Assembly: GCA_009838975.1 (NCBI GenBank)
Contig: VXQO01000035.1
Coordinates: forward strand, 36,828-100,827
Direction: 5' to 3'
Length of the DNA stretch: 64,000 bases
DNA from: Gemmatimonadota bacterium
GTDB lineage: Bacteria; Gemmatimonadota; Gemmatimonadetes; Longimicrobiales; Gaopeijiaceae
How positions within the stretch are numbered: position 1 is the stretch's first letter; the number at the start of each line of letters is the position of its first letter. Below, piece by piece: positions 30,083 to 43,053 of the stretch. Below the pieces are notes generated by a model. That model was not told where the DNA came from. It saw nothing but the letters and a program-made list of their open reading frames with translations, and did not search any database. A program made the translations under genes and the position numbers.

Positions 30083-32149
30083 GTGAGATTCCGCGCTCTC
30101 CCCTGCCTGCTCCTTGTTCTGTTTGCCGCGCCGCTGGCCGCCCAGACCGACCGCCTGACCGAGATGAACGTCTTCGATCTGGAGTACGCCGGGGATCCCC
30201 GCATATCGCCCGACGGGGAGTGGGTGGTGTACGTGCGACAGTTCGCCGACGTCATGACCGACATGAACTACTCGAACCTGTGGCTGGTGCGGAGCGACGG
30301 CAGCGAACACCGGCCCCTCACCACGGGGAAGTTTACGGACAACAGTCCGCGCTGGTCGCCGGACGGCACCCGGATCGCCTACATGTCGAACCGCGACGGC
30401 GTCCCGCAGATCTACATGCACTGGCTCGCGTCGGGACAGACCGCCGCGATCACCAACCTGACCGACCCGTCGGGGGGCCTGTCCTGGTCGCCCGACGGCT
30501 CCCACCTGGCCTTCAGCAAGCTGGTTCCCGAAGCGCCCCTTGTGATCGGGGAGATGCCCGCGCCGCCGCCGGGCGCCGAGTGGGCGGAACCGGCCAAGTA
30601 CACCGACGAAATCGTCTTCCGCTTCGACGGCATCGGAGACGTCCCCTCCGGCGCCTGGCACATCTTCGTGATCCCGGCCGAAGGCGGCACTCCGCGTCAG
30701 CTGACGACCGGCGAGATCAGCTACACGGCCGGCTTCGTGCCCATCCCCGGCGGCGGTCCGAAGTGGGCACCGTCCTCGGACGCGATCGTCCTGGACGCCA
30801 ACCTCAGGGACGACCGCGACCAGGAGTGGCTGGACTCCGAGATCTACGAGGTTTCTCTTGCGGACGGCGCGGTGAGCCGGCTCACCGACCGGCGCGGTCC
30901 CGACACTTCGCCTGCAGTCTCGCCCGACGGCGGGCAGATCGCCTACCTGGGGTATGACGACCGGTATCAGGGCTACCAGGTGACGCGCCTGCACGTCATG
31001 AATCGCGACGGGTCCGACCCGCGCGTGATCAGCGCCGCGCTGGACCGTTCCGTCTACATGATCGAATGGGCCCCCGACGGCAGCGGCATCTTCGGGCTAT
31101 TCGACGACGAGGGGAACACGAAGCTCGCGTTCTTCGAGCCGGACGGCAGTCACGAGGTGCTCGCCGGGAACGGCGGGAGCGGTTCGATGGCCTACGGCGG
31201 CTTCGGAACGTCGTACACGCTGGCCGAAGACGGGACCTTCGCCTACACCACCAGCCTTCCCGACCGTCCGGGAGACATCGTGGTCGGCCGTCGGGGAAGC
31301 TCCCCGCGCTACGTGACATCGGTCAACGCGGACCTCTTCGCCGGCAAGACCCTGGCGTCCGTCGAGGAGATCTGGTGGGATTCGTCGAAGGACGGGCTGC
31401 CCGTCCAGGGGTGGATCATGAAGCCGCCCGGTTTCGATCCCGACCAGGAGTATCCGCTGATCCTCGAGATCCACGGAGGACCGTTCGCGAACTACGGTGA
31501 CCGCTTCGACGTCGAGAAGCAGCTCTGGGCCTCGGCCGGCTTCGTGGTCTTCTACGCCAATCCGCGCGGCAGCACCAGCTACGGCGAGGAGTTCGGCAAC
31601 CTCATCCACCACGCCTACCCGGGAGACGACTTCCATGACCTCGACTCGGGCGTGGACGCGGTTATCGCGCAGGGATACATCGACGAGGACAACCTCTTCG
31701 TGACGGGAGGCAGCGGCGGCGGCGTCCTCACCGCGTGGATGATCGGCAACTCCGACCGCTTCAAGGCGGCGGTGTCCTTCTACCCGGTGATCAACTGGTA
31801 CAGCTTCGCGCTCACCGCCGACATGGCCCCGGTGGCCGTCAAGTACTGGTTCCCCGGGCTGCCTTGGGACAACGTCGAGCACTACGAGAGCCGCTCGCTG
31901 CTCTCCGTCGTCGAGAACGTGACGACGCCAACGCTGATCATGACCGGCGAAGAGGACTGGCGCACGCCCATGTCGGAGTCCGAGCAGTACTACAAGGCGC
32001 TCAAGATGGTCGGTGTCGAAGCGGTGCTGGTGAGAGTGCCCGGCGAGGCCCACGGCATCTGGGGACGGCCCTCGCACGGGATCTCCAAGATCACGACCGT
32101 CAAGGGTTGGTTCGACAAGTATGCCACGCAGAGGCGCCCGGTGTCATAG
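30083..32149 (+). CDS. S9 family peptidase (acylaminoacyl-peptidase/DPP-like), secreted
   Basis: Signal peptide LVLFAAPLAAQ; RISPDGEWVVYVR; VTGGSGGGVLTAWM; TGEEDWRTPMSES; GEAHGIWGRPSH. Confidence 0.92.
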   Translation: MRFRALPCLLLVLFAAPLAAQTDRLTEMNVFDLEYAGDPRISPDGEWVVYVRQFADVMTDMNYSNLWLVRSDGSEHRPLTTGKFTDNSPRWSPDGTRIAYMSNRDGVPQIYMHWLASGQTAAITNLTDPSGGLSWSPDGSHLAFSKLVPEAPLVIGEMPAPPPGAEWAEPAKYTDEIVFRFDGIGDVPSGAWHIFVIPAEGGTPRQLTTGEISYTAGFVPIPGGGPKWAPSSDAIVLDANLRDDRDQEWLDSEIYEVSLADGAVSRLTDRRGPDTSPAVSPDGGQIAYLGYDDRYQGYQVTRLHVMNRDGSDPRVISAALDRSVYMIEWAPDGSGIFGLFDDEGNTKLAFFEPDGSHEVLAGNGGSGSMAYGGFGTSYTLAEDGTFAYTTSLPDRPGDIVVGRRGSSPRYVTSVNADLFAGKTLASVEEIWWDSSKDGLPVQGWIMKPPGFDPDQEYPLILEIHGGPFANYGDRFDVEKQLWASAGFVVFYANPRGSTSYGEEFGNLIHHAYPGDDFHDLDSGVDAVIAQGYIDEDNLFVTGGSGGGVLTAWMIGNSDRFKAAVSFYPVINWYSFALTADMAPVAVKYWFPGLPWDNVEHYESRSLLSVVENVTTPTLIMTGEEDWRTPMSESEQYYKALKMVGVEAVLVRVPGEAHGIWGRPSHGISKITTVKGWFDKYATQRRPVS

Positions 32150-32169
32150 CGGCCGGTGCCGCGTTGGGT

Positions 32170-33471
32170 TCAGCGCGCGTCCATTGGGACGTAGTCGCGG
32201 CGCACCTGCCCTTTGAAGACCTGCCGCGGCCGCGCGATCTTCTGCTCGCGGTCGACGACCATCTCTTCCCACTGCGCGAGCCACCCCACCGTACGCGGAA
32301 TCGCGAAGAGGACCGGGAAGAGCTCGACCGGGAAGCCCATCGCCTGGTAGATCAGCCCCGAGTAGAAGTCCACGTTGGGGTAGAGGTTGCGCTTCACAAA
32401 ATACTCTTCCTGCAGCGCGATTCCCTCCAGCTCCAATGCGATGTCCAGCAACGGGTTGCGACCCGTGACCTCAAATACCTCCTCAGCCGTGCGCTTGATG
32501 ATCGACGCCCTGGGGTCGTAGGCCTTGTACACCCGGTGGCCGAAACCCATCAGGCGGCGCTCACCCCGGCGCACGCTTTCCATGAAGGCGGGAATGTTGT
32601 CGCTGGTCCCGATCTCCGTGAGCATCCTCAGGACCGCTTCGTTCGCGCCGCCGTGCAGCGGCCCGTAGAGCGCCGCCATCGCTCCGGCCATCGCCGAGAA
32701 GGGATCGACGCGCGAACTCCCGATCACGCGCATGGCGGTCGTGGAGCAGTTCTGCTCGTGGTCCGCGTGCAGGATGAACAGAACGTCCAGCGCGCGCTCG
32801 AGGACGGGGTTCGGCTTGTACTCACGGCCGCCGATGCGGAAGAGCATGTTGAGGAAGTTGGCCGTGTAGGAGAGCCCGTTCTCGGGATAGACGTAGGGCA
32901 GCCCCTTGTGGTGGCGGTACGCGAAGGCGGCCAGAGTGGGCATCTTCGCGATCAGACGGATCATCTGGATCCGCCGGTTCGCCGGGTCATCGACCTCCTT
33001 GGCCTCGGGGTAGAAGGTCGAGAGCGCGGCCACGGTCGAGATCATCATTCCCATGGCGTGGGCGTCGTAGCGGAAGCCCTGCAGGATCGTGGTGACGTTC
33101 TCGTGCACGTAGGTGTGGTAGGTGACGTCGTGCACGAACTGGTCCAGCTCTTCGCGGCTCGGCAGTTCCCCGTTCACGATCAGGCTGGCCACTTCCAGGA
33201 AGCTCGCCTGTTCGGCCAGCTGCTCGATCGGGTATCCACGATACTCCAGGATGCCCTTGCCGCCCTTGACGTCGGTGATGCGGCTTGTGGTGAAGGCGGT
33301 GTTCGTGAATCCGGGATCGTAGGCCATCATCCCGAAGTCGCCGTCGTTCACCCTGATCTGGCGAAGGTCCATGGCGCGGATCACGTCGCCGTCGTGGATC
33401 TCCACCTCGTATTCTCGCCGGGTGCGGTTGTCGGTTATCGAAAGGGTGTTTCGCTGGACCTTGTCAGACAT
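32170..33471 (-). CDS. gltA: citrate synthase
   Basis: GKGILEYRGYPIEQLAEQASFLEVASLIVNGELP; NCSTTAMRVIGSS; PLHGGANEAVLRML; MGFGHRVYKAYDPRA. Confidence 0.96.
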   Translation of the reverse strand: MSDKVQRNTLSITDNRTRREYEVEIHDGDVIRAMDLRQIRVNDGDFGMMAYDPGFTNTAFTTSRITDVKGGKGILEYRGYPIEQLAEQASFLEVASLIVNGELPSREELDQFVHDVTYHTYVHENVTTILQGFRYDAHAMGMMISTVAALSTFYPEAKEVDDPANRRIQMIRLIAKMPTLAAFAYRHHKGLPYVYPENGLSYTANFLNMLFRIGGREYKPNPVLERALDVLFILHADHEQNCSTTAMRVIGSSRVDPFSAMAGAMAALYGPLHGGANEAVLRMLTEIGTSDNIPAFMESVRRGERRLMGFGHRVYKAYDPRASIIKRTAEEVFEVTGRNPLLDIALELEGIALQEEYFVKRNLYPNVDFYSGLIYQAMGFPVELFPVLFAIPRTVGWLAQWEEMVVDREQKIARPRQVFKGQVRRDYVPMDAR

Positions 33472-33533
33472 CTCGTCTCCGGAGCCGGTCGGTGCCGGGC
33501 TGGGGCGGGCGCGTGCCATGCTGCACAGCCCTT

Positions 33534-33565
33534 ATTCTATCACCGGAAGCCCTTTGGACAAAGGG
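33534..33565 (-). promoter_or_regulatory. possible gltA promoter (TTGTCC-N16-TAGAAT on minus strand) with a 7-2-7 palindrome CCCTTTGGACAAAGGG (33550-33565) over the -35
   Basis: TAGAAT = complement of 33534-33539; TTGTCC = complement of 33556-33561; palindrome read directly. Confidence 0.4.
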
Positions 33566-33606
33566 ATTTGGTCATCGGCGCCCGCCGAATTCCGTGTGCC
33601 CGCTCC

Positions 33607-34068
33607 CTACGGCTCGATGCGCTCGAAAACGCCCCGGTTGCCGTCCCTGTCGAAGGCGATCACGTCGTAGGGGGTCGGGTTCGGGCCTTCCATTCCGGGC
33701 GATCCGATCGGCATGCCGGGCACCGCGAGGCCCGCCAGATCGGGGGCTTCGTCGAGGAAATCCCGGATGACATGTGCCGGGATGTGCCCCTCGAAGACGT
33801 AGTCGCCGATGATCGCCGTGTGACAGGACGAGAGGTCCATCGGCACGCCCTCGCGATGCTTCACGGTGGCCATGTCCATCACGTCTTCCGCCCGCACGGT
33901 GAACCCGGCTTCCTCCAGGTGGTCGATCCAGAGCGAGCAGCATCCGCAGGTCGGAGACTTGTAGACCACCACATCCGCTTCGGGATTCGAGGGGGCGGGA
34001 CGGAAGGACAAGACGAGGGCAACGCCGCCCAGCAACAGGGCCGCGGCGGCCAGTTTCCTGAGATTCAC
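33607..34068 (-). CDS. DUF411 family metal-binding protein
   Basis: VVYKSPTCGCCSLWIDHLEEAGFTV...VPMDLSSCHTAIIGDYVFEGHIPAHVIRDFL. Confidence 0.9.
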   Translation of the reverse strand: MNLRKLAAAALLLGGVALVLSFRPAPSNPEADVVVYKSPTCGCCSLWIDHLEEAGFTVRAEDVMDMATVKHREGVPMDLSSCHTAIIGDYVFEGHIPAHVIRDFLDEAPDLAGLAVPGMPIGSPGMEGPNPTPYDVIAFDRDGNRGVFERIEP

Positions 34069-34091
34069 TGGTTTCCTCCTGATGGGTGGAA

Positions 34092-34175
34092 TGCCGAGGG
34101 AGGGACTCGAACCCTCACGCCCGCAAGGGCAAAGGTTTTTGAGACCTTCGCGTCTACCGGTTCCGCCACCTCGGC
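34092..34175 (-). tRNA. tRNA-Leu (anticodon CAA)
   Basis: Reverse complement GCCGAGGTGGCGGAACCGGTAGACGCGAAGGTCTCAAAAACCTTTGCCCTTGCGGGCGTGAGGGTTCGAGTCCCTCCCTCGGCA; 7-bp acceptor stem, AAGGT-CTCAAAA-ACCTT anticodon arm, long variable arm, GGTTCGAGTCC T-arm; CCA not encoded. Confidence 0.95.
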
Positions 34176-34365
34176 CGAAGGTGTTGGAGCAACCATCAAG
34201 CTAACGCAGTTGCCGTGGCCGGGGTGAACGCCAGACGGATGCCCCCCGGGGGGATAGGAGTCCGCCGCGCCCCGCCGTCTTCTGCCGGATCGGTCGGCCC
34301 GCTATGCTACATGGAACGGGCCGCTCGGCGGACCAGACCCTCCCCTCTTCCGGAGCATACACAGC

Positions 34366-37125
<2,760 letters not shown>

Positions 37126-37231
37126 CCGCCGGGCCTTTTCCCGGGTCTCGCCGCGGACTATCCTGCCGCCGGCGGAACCGTTGTTCGTCCGCCGCCCAAC
37201 CGCAATCCCGGCTGCTCCCCTGGAGGTCCCG

Positions 37232-39622
37232 ATGTCGTACCCCACCCAGGCGCCCCGCGCCGATGTCGTCCGCGTCCGCACCGTCGTCGCGACGGCCATT
37301 TTCGCTGCGCTGACCGCCGCCTCCCCGGCCCTCGCCCAGACCGTCGACTACTCCCGCGCCGAGCGCTTCCTGACGTGGAACACCGAGCGCCTGATCGCCG
37401 GCGCGCGCGTGGCTCCCAACTGGCTGGAGACCGGCGACACCGACCGCTTCTGGTACCGGAACAACACGGGCTCGGGCTACGAGTTCGTGCTCGTGAACCC
37501 GGCCGCCGGAAGCCGTGAACAGCTCTTCGACCACTACCGGCTGGCCGGTGCGATGTCGCTCGCCAACGACACGAGCTACGTCCCCGGGAAGCTGCCCTTC
37601 AGTACCTTCGACTTCGGCGACACCGAGAGCGAAATCGAGTTCGCGGCCAGCGGCAGACGGTTCGTCTGCGACATCGTGCAATACGCCTGTATCGTCGCCG
37701 ACACGCTCCCCTCCCGGGTGTCCTACGTGGAGTCTCCCGACGGGCGCTGGGAGGCGTTCGCGCACGAGTACAACCTGTATGTGCGCCCCGCCGAGGGCGG
37801 CGATTCGGTTCAGCTCACCACCGACGGTGAGAAGTACTACGCGTACGGCTACAACGAGCCCAGCCCCAACCAGCTGCGACAGGGGGTACGGCCGCGCGCC
37901 CCGACCCTCGCGTGGTCACCCGATTCGCGCTACATCGCGGTCGCCAGGGAAGACGAGCGCAACGTCGAGCACATGCACTACATCTCGTACACGCCGCAGC
38001 GACCCCGCCACTTCTCCCAGCCGTACGCGCTTCCCGGCGACTCGGTGATCCCCCTGCCGACCGTTCACATCCTTATCCTCGAGGAGACCGGAGCGGCCTC
38101 CGGCGACGGGCCGGCCCTCCGCGCGACCGCCAACCACCGCGTCGAGGTGGCACCGACCCCGCATCAGCTCTCCTTCGCGGGCTCGGCTCCGGATTCGGCG
38201 TGGAGCGCGGACGGCACGAGGCTGCACGTCAACTACTTCACCCGTGGCTCCCAGCGGGTGTTCCTGGCCGAGATCGACGCGGCGACGGGCACGTCGCGGG
38301 TCATCCTGGGCGACTCCACCCGGACCTTCGTCTCCCTGGGGCACCGGGGCGGCGGGTCAAGCGGCGGCACGCCGTCGTGGTACGTCTCCGAGAGCGGCGA
38401 CGACGTGATCTGGTGGTCGGAGCGCGACGGCTGGGGACACCTCTATCGCTTCGACGGCGCGGGCAACCTGAAGAACCGAATCACTTCGGGGCCGTGGGTA
38501 GTGGGCGAGGTCGTCCATGTGGACGAGGCCCGCCAGCGCGTCCACTTCGTCGCGCGCGGCAGGGAACCGGGACGCAACCCCTACTACGCCCACGTCTACA
38601 GGGTCGGCTTCGACGGTTCCGGCCTGACGCTGCTCACACCCGAGGACGCACACCACGAGATCGTGTTCTCGCCCGGCGGCAGCTATTTCGTCGACACGTA
38701 CTCGCGCATCGAGGCGCCGCCCGTCACCGTTCTGCGCAGCGCCGACGACGGGAGCATCGTGCGGGAGCTGGAGCGTGCGGACATCTCCCGGCTCGAAGAG
38801 GTCGGGTTCACCCCGGCCGAGGTGTTCTCGGCGAAGGCGCGCGACGGAATCACGGACCTCTACGGCGTGCTCTACCTGCCGCCCGACCTCGATGAGAACG
38901 CGAAGTACCCGATCATCTCGCACATCTACCCGGGACCCCAGGTGGGCAGCGTCGGCGCCTGGGAGTTCAAGGGGGGCGGGGAGGACTTCGCCCTGGCGCA
39001 GATGGGGTTCGTGGTGGTGCAGATCGACCACATGGGGACGCCGCACCGCTCCAAGGCGTTCCACGACAACTACTACGGCAACTTCATCGACAACGGGATT
39101 CCCGACCACATCGCGGTGATGAGGCAGCTCGCCGCGCGCTACCCGTTCATCGATCTGGACCGCGTGGGCATCTACGGGCACTCTGGCGGCGGGTTCGCCT
39201 CCACCGACGCCATCCTGCGCTTCCCCGACTTCTTCAAGGTGGCCGTCTCCGGAGCCGGGAACCACGACAACCGGAGCTATCACATCTACTGGGCGGAGAA
39301 GTACCAGGGGGTGATGCGAACCGATTCCACCGGAACCGACAGCTTCGAAGCCTCGGCGAACAAGACCTACGCGCAGAACCTCGAGGGCAAGCTGCTGCTG
39401 ATGCACGGAGACATGGACGACAACGTCCATCCGGCCATGACCGTGCAGGTGATCGACGAACTGATCAAGGCCAACCGGGACTTCGACCTCATCTGGGCGC
39501 CGGACCGGGCCCACGGGCTGAACGAGCCCTACTTCATACGCAGGCGCTGGGACTACTTCGTGCGCCACCTGCTGGACGCCGAGCCGCCAAGCCAGTACGA
39601 GATCGTGAGGCCGACCGGGTAG
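37232..39622 (+). CDS. S9 family peptidase (DPP4-like), secreted
   Basis: Signal peptide; GIYGHSGGGFASTDAIL; HGDMDDNVHPAMT; RAHGLNEPYF. Confidence 0.92.
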   Translation: MSYPTQAPRADVVRVRTVVATAIFAALTAASPALAQTVDYSRAERFLTWNTERLIAGARVAPNWLETGDTDRFWYRNNTGSGYEFVLVNPAAGSREQLFDHYRLAGAMSLANDTSYVPGKLPFSTFDFGDTESEIEFAASGRRFVCDIVQYACIVADTLPSRVSYVESPDGRWEAFAHEYNLYVRPAEGGDSVQLTTDGEKYYAYGYNEPSPNQLRQGVRPRAPTLAWSPDSRYIAVAREDERNVEHMHYISYTPQRPRHFSQPYALPGDSVIPLPTVHILILEETGAASGDGPALRATANHRVEVAPTPHQLSFAGSAPDSAWSADGTRLHVNYFTRGSQRVFLAEIDAATGTSRVILGDSTRTFVSLGHRGGGSSGGTPSWYVSESGDDVIWWSERDGWGHLYRFDGAGNLKNRITSGPWVVGEVVHVDEARQRVHFVARGREPGRNPYYAHVYRVGFDGSGLTLLTPEDAHHEIVFSPGGSYFVDTYSRIEAPPVTVLRSADDGSIVRELERADISRLEEVGFTPAEVFSAKARDGITDLYGVLYLPPDLDENAKYPIISHIYPGPQVGSVGAWEFKGGGEDFALAQMGFVVVQIDHMGTPHRSKAFHDNYYGNFIDNGIPDHIAVMRQLAARYPFIDLDRVGIYGHSGGGFASTDAILRFPDFFKVAVSGAGNHDNRSYHIYWAEKYQGVMRTDSTGTDSFEASANKTYAQNLEGKLLLMHGDMDDNVHPAMTVQVIDELIKANRDFDLIWAPDRAHGLNEPYFIRRRWDYFVRHLLDAEPPSQYEIVRPTG

Positions 39623-39623
39623 C

Positions 39624-40535
39624 TCACATGCGGCGCGCCAGCTCCTCGATCAGGTCCGCGTGGCCGCTGGCCGCGTAGGCGATGGTGCCACCCGCGTCGA
39701 TCAGATACACCAGCGCGGGGTGTACGATGTCGCCCGTGTCCGGCACCCGCTGCCGGGCGACCTGCAGTGCGTCCAGTGCCGCGTTCACGCCCTCCACGCT
39801 ACCGGAAAGCAGATAGGTCCGATCCTTCTCGACCGCGTCCGGCGCAGCGAGATGAAACTGGCGCGCAAGCGACGGCAACCTCGCCGGCGTGTCCCTCCAA
39901 GGGTCGAGGGTGATCACCACCAGCGCCACATCGCGCCCCTCGGCGGTGAACCGGTCCTGGACCTGCCTCGCGTTCATGACGGTCATCGGACAGATGGTGG
40001 CACAGTGACCGAAGCCGAAGGTGAGGAGGGTCGGGCGCCCCGCGACACGACCCCAGCCGAACGCCTCGCCGTGCTGGTCCACGAGGTCGACCGGGGGAAG
40101 ACGACGATCGAGGCGCGGATAGGTGGCGGGCACGTCCGCGCGTGCCGTTTCGAGCCACTCCGAGTCGAGCGGGGCACCTGCGACACGCACGGCGGCCAGC
40201 ACCAGGCCGGCCACCAGAACCCCGGAGCCGCCTGCGATCCCGAGCAGCCCCGCCGGGGACGAGAACGCGCGCCGGAGCCCCGCGCGCACGGCATCGCCCG
40301 CGATGACCATCAGCACCGCGAGCATCCCGATCGGCTGCCCCACCAGGAGCAGCCATCCCGATGCGTCCGGGAGCCCGGAGGGGCCCGTGTTGAAGCACAC
40401 CAGGCGGGCGCGCTCCAGCCAGGCCGGGGCGACGCCCTGCACCGGCCAGAGCGCCAGGGCCCACCAGGCGACGGTAATGACGAGCAGCGCCGCAAGGGCC
40501 GCCAGGGCGCCTCGTGCCGAGGATTTCGAGCTCAT
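39624..40535 (-). CDS. SCO1/SenC family copper chaperone with N-terminal membrane region
   Basis: TFGFGHCATICPMTVMNARQVQDRF; ATGA overlap with oxidase subunit I. Confidence 0.9.
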   Translation of the reverse strand: MSSKSSARGALAALAALLVITVAWWALALWPVQGVAPAWLERARLVCFNTGPSGLPDASGWLLLVGQPIGMLAVLMVIAGDAVRAGLRRAFSSPAGLLGIAGGSGVLVAGLVLAAVRVAGAPLDSEWLETARADVPATYPRLDRRLPPVDLVDQHGEAFGWGRVAGRPTLLTFGFGHCATICPMTVMNARQVQDRFTAEGRDVALVVITLDPWRDTPARLPSLARQFHLAAPDAVEKDRTYLLSGSVEGVNAALDALQVARQRVPDTGDIVHPALVYLIDAGGTIAYAASGHADLIEELARRM

Positions 40536-42253
40536 CCCACCTCCCACAGGAACGAAAGCAGCATCCAGTTCACGAAATAGTAGAGGATGAACGCGGCCAG
40601 GAAGATCAGCACCAGTACCATCGTGCCCGGGACCGGACCGAGGCGGCCCGACGGCGGCAGCGCTTCCATGTCCTCCGGCTTTAGCGCGCGCGGCGGATTG
40701 GTGATCCCCGGCGGCAGACCGCGCCCGGTCGCACCAAGGCCGGAGTCGTCGGCGGCCATCTTCCGGCCGAAGAAGACCGAAACCACCGTCATCACGATGT
40801 AGATCGCACCGCCTGTGATCGCGATCAAGCCGCCCACCGCCATGACGCCGATGATGAGGTTGACGGCCGGCGTGAACTCGGGCTGGAAGAGCGCCTGTGT
40901 GAAGCCGATGTCCCAGTGCCGGCGGGGCACGCCGAAGGTACCGGCGAAGGTCATCGCCATCGAGAAGATCAGCATGCCGATCGCGAAGATGTACGGCTGG
41001 ATCCTGGCGAGCGGGTAGAAGGCGATCTCGCGGCGGAAGATGAGCGGAATCACGTAGTAGGTGATCCCCATGAAGGCCATCGCGGTGCCCGACACCACGG
41101 TGGCGTGGAAGTGCCCGGGAATGCGCAGCGTGTTGTGCGCGATGATGTTGATCTGCTCGGTGCCGAAGGTCACGCCGGTGATCCCGCCCACGAAGCCGAA
41201 CACGACGATGGAGAAGGCCAGCGAGCTGAAGCCGGGATCACCCCAGGGCGCCCGCTTGAGCCACCCGAAGAGACCCTGGACGGCCCCCCTGAGTCGCATG
41301 CCGAGTTCCGTCCCGGCGGGAACGGTGAAACCGTGGATCATCGACGCCAGCACCGCCATGTACATGAAATAGCTGGTGTTCCAGACCTTCCACGACGGTC
41401 CCATGCCGGGATCGACCAGCAGGTGGTGCGCCGACGCCATCGAGATGAAGAGGACATAGAGGACGAACGCGGTGCGGCTCACCTTTTCGTTGAGTACGAC
41501 CGCGCCGACCGTGAGCGCCCCGAGCAGATACCAGATGGAGACCATCGCGGCCACGTTGATCTGCTGCGAGGAGTGACCCAGCCCCCACCAGATCAGCCGG
41601 TACACCTGGGCGTCCACGTGCATCAGGTCGAGCGACCAGAGGAAGGTGGGGATGTAGATGATCGCCCCGTGCAACAGCGTGACCGCCGCGATCGCCGCCG
41701 CGGTCAGGGCCCCGTAGGTGACCAGGGGGAGCGAGCCCTCGTAGGCCTTCTCCTTCCTGGCCACCGTGATGATGGCGAAGAAGTGGCCGACCACGGTGAG
41801 CGCCCCGACCGCGAAGAGGATCACGCCGAGGTAGAAGAGCGGGTGCGCCCTCAGCGGCACATACGAGGTAAAGAGGACATCGGCCCGGCCGGTCCACATC
41901 GTCCACTCCACCATCAGCGTGCCCACCACCATCAGCACGAAGGCGACCCAGCCGGTCTTCGGCGCGGGGACCCTGCAGTTCAGCAGCACGGCCGAGGCGA
42001 AATAGAGCACCGCCATCTCGAAGAAGATGATGAAGAAGATGAGCATGTTCATGCCGTGCACGGTCAGCATGCGGTAGAACATGTCCGCCTCGAGCAGGAG
42101 GACGGCTTCCCAGCGCGTCAGAAGCACCAGCACGGCCGCGATTCCCCCGACCAGGAGCGCCACCGTCGCCACAACCGCATTGGCCTTGATCAGCCGGTCG
42201 GCGGTGCGGTGGACCTGGAGCCCCGTGGTCGGACATGTGCGAAAGGCGCTCAT
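40532..42253 (-). CDS. heme-copper terminal oxidase subunit I
   Basis: Polytopic protein with TVHGMNMLIFFIIFFEMAVLYFASA, QVYRLIWWGLGHSSQQINVAAMVSIWYLLG, SAHHLLVDPGM, IAHNTLRIPGHFHATVVSGTAMAFMG. Confidence 0.95.
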   Translation of the reverse strand: MSAFRTCPTTGLQVHRTADRLIKANAVVATVALLVGGIAAVLVLLTRWEAVLLLEADMFYRMLTVHGMNMLIFFIIFFEMAVLYFASAVLLNCRVPAPKTGWVAFVLMVVGTLMVEWTMWTGRADVLFTSYVPLRAHPLFYLGVILFAVGALTVVGHFFAIITVARKEKAYEGSLPLVTYGALTAAAIAAVTLLHGAIIYIPTFLWSLDLMHVDAQVYRLIWWGLGHSSQQINVAAMVSIWYLLGALTVGAVVLNEKVSRTAFVLYVLFISMASAHHLLVDPGMGPSWKVWNTSYFMYMAVLASMIHGFTVPAGTELGMRLRGAVQGLFGWLKRAPWGDPGFSSLAFSIVVFGFVGGITGVTFGTEQINIIAHNTLRIPGHFHATVVSGTAMAFMGITYYVIPLIFRREIAFYPLARIQPYIFAIGMLIFSMAMTFAGTFGVPRRHWDIGFTQALFQPEFTPAVNLIIGVMAVGGLIAITGGAIYIVMTVVSVFFGRKMAADDSGLGATGRGLPPGITNPPRALKPEDMEALPPSGRLGPVPGTMVLVLIFLAAFILYYFVNWMLLSFLWEVG

Positions 42254-42843
42254 CGGTCACCTCCCGCGGTCGAGACCCCGGCCGCCGGCGCGTCCGCCGT
42301 CCCGTCCGCCGGTTCCACGATGATCTTCCCCACCATCAGATGGTGGCCGATCCCGCAGAACTCGTTGCACATGACGTAGAACTCGCCGGGCTCGTTCGGC
42401 ACGATGCGAAGGCCGTAGTCGTAGCCCGGAACGACCTGGAAGTTGATGTTCAGCGGGTACAGGGCGAAGCCGTGGTTGACGTCGAGCGACGACAGGTGGA
42501 GCGTGTACTCGGCTCCCTGGCGCAGCCGCACGACGGGGATCCAGGCGAATTGCGACGCCTGCAGGTAGACGTCGCTTCCCGGCGGCGGCGCCACCACCGG
42601 AAGCCCGTTGTCGGTGCCCACCTGGTGCTCCCGCACGAACTCGGCCACCCTGGCCTGGAAGTCGGCCGGATCCACCCGGTGCCGGATTCCGGATGGGTTC
42701 TGACCACCCCTCAGGTGCCACACGGGCATCATCGCGAACAGGACCATGCACCAGGCGAAGGCGATCCACACCCACACCTTCTCGTGCCGCCCCACCTTCT
42801 TCCACCACACGCGCTCCGGCGGCTCAATTCCGGTTCGGTACAT
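42250..42843 (-). CDS. terminal oxidase subunit II (CuA)
   Basis: N-terminal TM anchor; CuA signature VNHGFALYPLNINFQVVPGYDYGLRIVPNEPGEFYVMCNEFCGIGHHLMVGKI; ATGA overlap with subunit I. Confidence 0.95.
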   Translation of the reverse strand: MYRTGIEPPERVWWKKVGRHEKVWVWIAFAWCMVLFAMMPVWHLRGGQNPSGIRHRVDPADFQARVAEFVREHQVGTDNGLPVVAPPPGSDVYLQASQFAWIPVVRLRQGAEYTLHLSSLDVNHGFALYPLNINFQVVPGYDYGLRIVPNEPGEFYVMCNEFCGIGHHLMVGKIIVEPADGTADAPAAGVSTAGGDR

Positions 42844-42858
42844 AGGTTCAGCCCTCCC

Positions 42859-43053
42859 TTACGGCAGCGGTGCGGGTTCGAGGGACATGATCTCGAGCAT
42901 GCCCCAGGCGGTGAAGAACACGAACATCACCACGATGCATGCGACCAGCAGCAGGAACGGGTTGTCGTAGAGCCGCTGCATGCGAGGAATGGGCGAATCC
43001 CCCGTGCCACCGGCCGGCGGTGGCGAGGAGGATGCTGGCGAGGGTTCGGGCAT
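42859..43053 (-). CDS. putative small single-TM oxidase subunit (IIa/CbaD-like), in-frame internal start within the Rrf2 ORF
   Basis: Internal ATG (complement of 43051-43053) preceded on minus strand by AAGGAG-CGATCC; protein ends MQRLYDNPFLLLVACIVVMFVFFTAWGMLEIMSLEPAPLP; 15 nt upstream of subunit II. Confidence 0.65.
   Translation of the reverse strand: MPEPSPASSSPPPAGGTGDSPIPRMQRLYDNPFLLLVACIVVMFVFFTAWGMLEIMSLEPAPLP

Noticed and set aside
40916-42379. 487-aa plus-strand ORF antisense to oxidase subunit I
   Set aside because: Composition (HRDDGEE, RRHRR) is a shadow of the membrane-protein codons on the other strand; no family match recognised
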